From Candidatus Gerdarchaeota archaeon (GTDB lineage: Archaea; Asgardarchaeota; Heimdallarchaeia; JABLTI01): a stretch of 16,667 nucleotides of DNA. The stretch spans positions 1 through 16,667 of the forward strand of contig JAEOUJ010000055.1 in NCBI GenBank assembly GCA_016839405.1, read 5' to 3'. The translations under genes and the position numbers were made by a program. Below, one piece after another: positions 15,065 through 16,667 of the stretch. The notes beneath the pieces were generated by a model. That model made no database searches. It was not told the DNA's origin and worked only from the letters and a program-made list of their open reading frames with translations. How positions within the stretch are numbered: position 1 is the first letter of the stretch; every line of letters starts with the position of its first letter.

Positions 15065-16438
15065 TTATTTACTTATTGCATTCTTAGCTAACAATAAAAC
15101 TACTTCAATCTGTTCTTTGGCTGTTCCCAAATAATTTTCTGGTCGATCAAATATTTCTTTTATTGCTTTATCAGATAAATATTCAATAATCTCCCTATCT
15201 TTTATTAGAACCTCTTGAAGATGTTTGTTTTCTTTATAAGCAGTCATGGAATTTTTCCTAAGAATTTCATGAGCTTTTTGCCTATCCATACCATTCTTAA
15301 CTAATTCAGTCATCACAGCTTCAGCCATTACTAATCCTTTTGATAGATTCAAATTCCTTTTCATTTGTTCTTTGTTAATGTGTAAACCTGAAGTAACAAA
15401 ATCGAAATCTAAGAGCATTTGATCAACTGTTAAAAAAATCTCGGGATATATGTATCGCTCATTAGCACTATTTGCTAAATCTCTTTCATGCCATGTGACA
15501 ATATTTTCTAAAACAGGTGTAGCATAACCTCTCATTAGTCTTGCTAATGAGCTAATGCGTTCACTCTTTTCAGGATCTCTTTTATGACTCATAGTGCTTG
15601 ATCCTACTTGTTTGTCAGATTTAAATGGCTCTCTAACTTCGCCTATTTCTGTTCGAGAGAGATTTCTTATCTCTGTTGCAAATTTATCCAAAGAGCAAGC
15701 TAGTAAAATTAATTCCAGAAGAACTTCTGCTATTAATTCCCTAGATAATAATTGATGCGTTATTACTGCTGGTTTTATACCAAGTTTATCCATCGTTATT
15801 TGTACTATACGATCGGCATGTATTCCATAAGCTGCTCGAGTTCCCACAGCACCTGAAAGCTTCCCAAAAATTTTGTTTTGTATCAAATGTCGGATATTTT
15901 CCAAATGTCTAACCATTTCTTCTAACCATATAGCTATTTTATGTCCAAATGAGTAAGGCACAGCTTGTGATCCATGGGTTCTACCGATGCAAACTGTTTC
16001 CTTATGATCTTGAACAATCTTCATCAAATTTTCAATCGTCTTTATAAGACGTTTTTCTATTAATTGTAATCCTTCTTTTGTTCGCACTGCTTCTGTTGTA
16101 TCGATAATGTCATTACTAGTTGCTCCAACATGTATAAATCTGCCATATTCACCAGATTGTTCTGCAAACGCTCGGACAACAGATGCTATATCATGCACTA
16201 TCTCACGTTCAATTTCATCTACTCTAGCTAATGTAACAAATTCCAATGATGCTTTCTTTTCAATCTCTTGAGCAGCTTTTTTTGGAATATTTCCAACCAT
16301 TGAATGTCCATATGCAATTGCAGCTTCAACTTTTAGCATAATTTCTAAACGTTTTTCTCTTGAAAAGAGATAACGCATTTCTTCGGATCCATATCGCCAA
16401 TCAATTGGATGCAAGCAACTAGATTTCTTCTTACTCAT
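15065..16438 (-). CDS. purB: Adenylosuccinate lyase
   Basis: Enzyme of 457 residues that splits SAICAR to AICAR and adenylosuccinate to AMP, each with release of fumarate, in purine synthesis. Family marks: HPIDWRYGSEEM near the N-terminus, HVGATSNDIIDT (103-114), RTHGSQAVPYSFGHK (153-167) with the catalytic His155, SGAVGT (195-200), the flexible signature loop GSSTMSHKRDP (279-289) with the catalytic Ser, and WHERDLANSANERY. The usual loop reads GSSxMPxKxNP; Pro is Ser and Asn is Asp here, an uncommon variant whose catalytic serine is kept. Length and order are normal for a homotetramer of the fumarase/aspartase superfamily. The start ATG follows AAGGGG closely. The HDAC-family gene is 118 bases downstream; no other purine gene is in the window. 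Confidence 0.95.
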   Translation of the reverse strand: MSKKKSSCLHPIDWRYGSEEMRYLFSREKRLEIMLKVEAAIAYGHSMVGNIPKKAAQEIEKKASLEFVTLARVDEIEREIVHDIASVVRAFAEQSGEYGRFIHVGATSNDIIDTTEAVRTKEGLQLIEKRLIKTIENLMKIVQDHKETVCIGRTHGSQAVPYSFGHKIAIWLEEMVRHLENIRHLIQNKIFGKLSGAVGTRAAYGIHADRIVQITMDKLGIKPAVITHQLLSRELIAEVLLELILLACSLDKFATEIRNLSRTEIGEVREPFKSDKQVGSSTMSHKRDPEKSERISSLARLMRGYATPVLENIVTWHERDLANSANERYIYPEIFLTVDQMLLDFDFVTSGLHINKEQMKRNLNLSKGLVMAEAVMTELVKNGMDRQKAHEILRKNSMTAYKENKHLQEVLIKDREIIEYLSDKAIKEIFDRPENYLGTAKEQIEVVLLLAKNAISK

Positions 16439-16454
16439 AATTTCCCCTTCTTAT

Positions 16455-16500
16455 TTTAATTATAAGGGATGTGTGTACATACTCTCATGCTTTTAAAAAT
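16455..16500 (-). promoter_or_regulatory. Possible promoter elements of purB
   Basis: On minus, TTTTTAAAAGC (about 16500-16490) is correctly placed for a transcript start near 16468 and a 30-base leader carrying AAGGGG. A second box, TTATAATTAAAA (16466-16455), is closer and would give an almost leaderless start. Neither is a strong consensus, and read-through from the upstream gene is possible. Confidence 0.25.
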
Positions 16501-16511
16501 GTCTCTTATAT

Positions 16512-16667
16512 TTAATTAATAATAATTTGATTTCTTGACAAATTATTTTTCTCGATAATCTTTTTTGAAAAAATTCTTACTAATGAAATTACTCCTATTA
16601 CCATACAAGCTAAAAATAAAATTGATGGTGTATAAAGTCTATCTATAGTTAAATGCCATAAACTAAA
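16512..16667 (-). CDS. C-terminal end of a membrane protein, cut by the right window edge
   Basis: The minus strand is open from the right edge to a TAA at 16514-16512, giving 51 residues. Residues 11-30 (LYTPSILFLACMVIGVISLV) are a hydrophobic helix, followed by the basic, polar end RIFSKKIIEKNNLSRNQ. This is either the last helix of a multi-pass protein or a C-terminal anchor like those of the metalloprotease and the propeller protein in this window. No family can be named from so little. It ends 73 bases upstream of the purB start on the same strand. Confidence 0.55.
   Translation of the reverse strand, partial: FSLWHLTIDRLYTPSILFLACMVIGVISLVRIFSKKIIEKNNLSRNQIIIN

Overview
This window is A+T-rich and gene-dense. 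It looks like a piece of an Asgard archaeon (Promethearchaeota), perhaps from the low-GC Loki-, Gerd- or Heimdall-like groups; I cannot place it more finely. Archaeal signs are TATA-like boxes upstream of several genes, a TrmB-family regulator, Lrp/AsnC-type ligand-sensor (RAM) domains, an archaeal COG1767-type CitG homologue, and surface proteins with a signal peptide, an extracellular domain, one C-terminal membrane helix and a Lys/Arg end. Asgard signs are a Ras/Rab-like small GTPase next to a protein that looks gelsolin-like. Shine-Dalgarno motifs (GGAGG/GGTGA type) are clear at many genes, and several genes appear to start with TTG.

Layout. 1-868: the C-terminal part of a beta-lactamase-type serine hydrolase that enters from the left edge. 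886-911: a perfect inverted repeat between two convergent genes. 923-3442 (minus): a secreted, membrane-anchored zinc metalloprotease. 3621-5296 (plus): a two-gene unit made of a stand-alone RAM domain and a ten-helix DMT/EamA transporter that carries a RAM domain at its C-terminus. 5428-6684: a surface seven-bladed LVIVD propeller with acidic Ca-binding-type repeats, followed by a terminator-like hairpin. 6829-7104: a small TPR-like protein. 7251-8078 (minus) and 8185-9171 (plus): a divergent aldo/keto reductase and CitG-family protein. 9310-10230: a coiled-coil protein of unknown role. 10231-10636: a 406-base gap holding a G-rich, strongly folded probable non-coding RNA. 10637-11413: a TrmB-like regulator. 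11420-12940 (minus): the small GTPase and the gelsolin-like protein. 13035-13862 (plus): an HD-domain phosphohydrolase. 13888-16438 (minus): an HDAC-family deacetylase and adenylosuccinate lyase (PurB). 16512-16667 (minus): the C-terminal end of a membrane protein that enters from the right edge.

How the genes may work together. Most neighbours look like independent housekeeping or accessory genes. Two sets invite a joint reading. In the first, the stand-alone RAM protein and the RAM-tailed transporter share an almost identical ITGEYD core, which suggests a small-molecule-gated transporter whose sensor subunits could co-assemble. In the second, the gelsolin-like protein lies just upstream of the small GTPase on the same strand, which suggests a cytoskeletal or membrane-trafficking function of the eukaryote-like kind. 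The folded RNA upstream of the TrmB gene has no family I recognise. No tRNA, rRNA, CRISPR array, insertion sequence or phage gene is visible.
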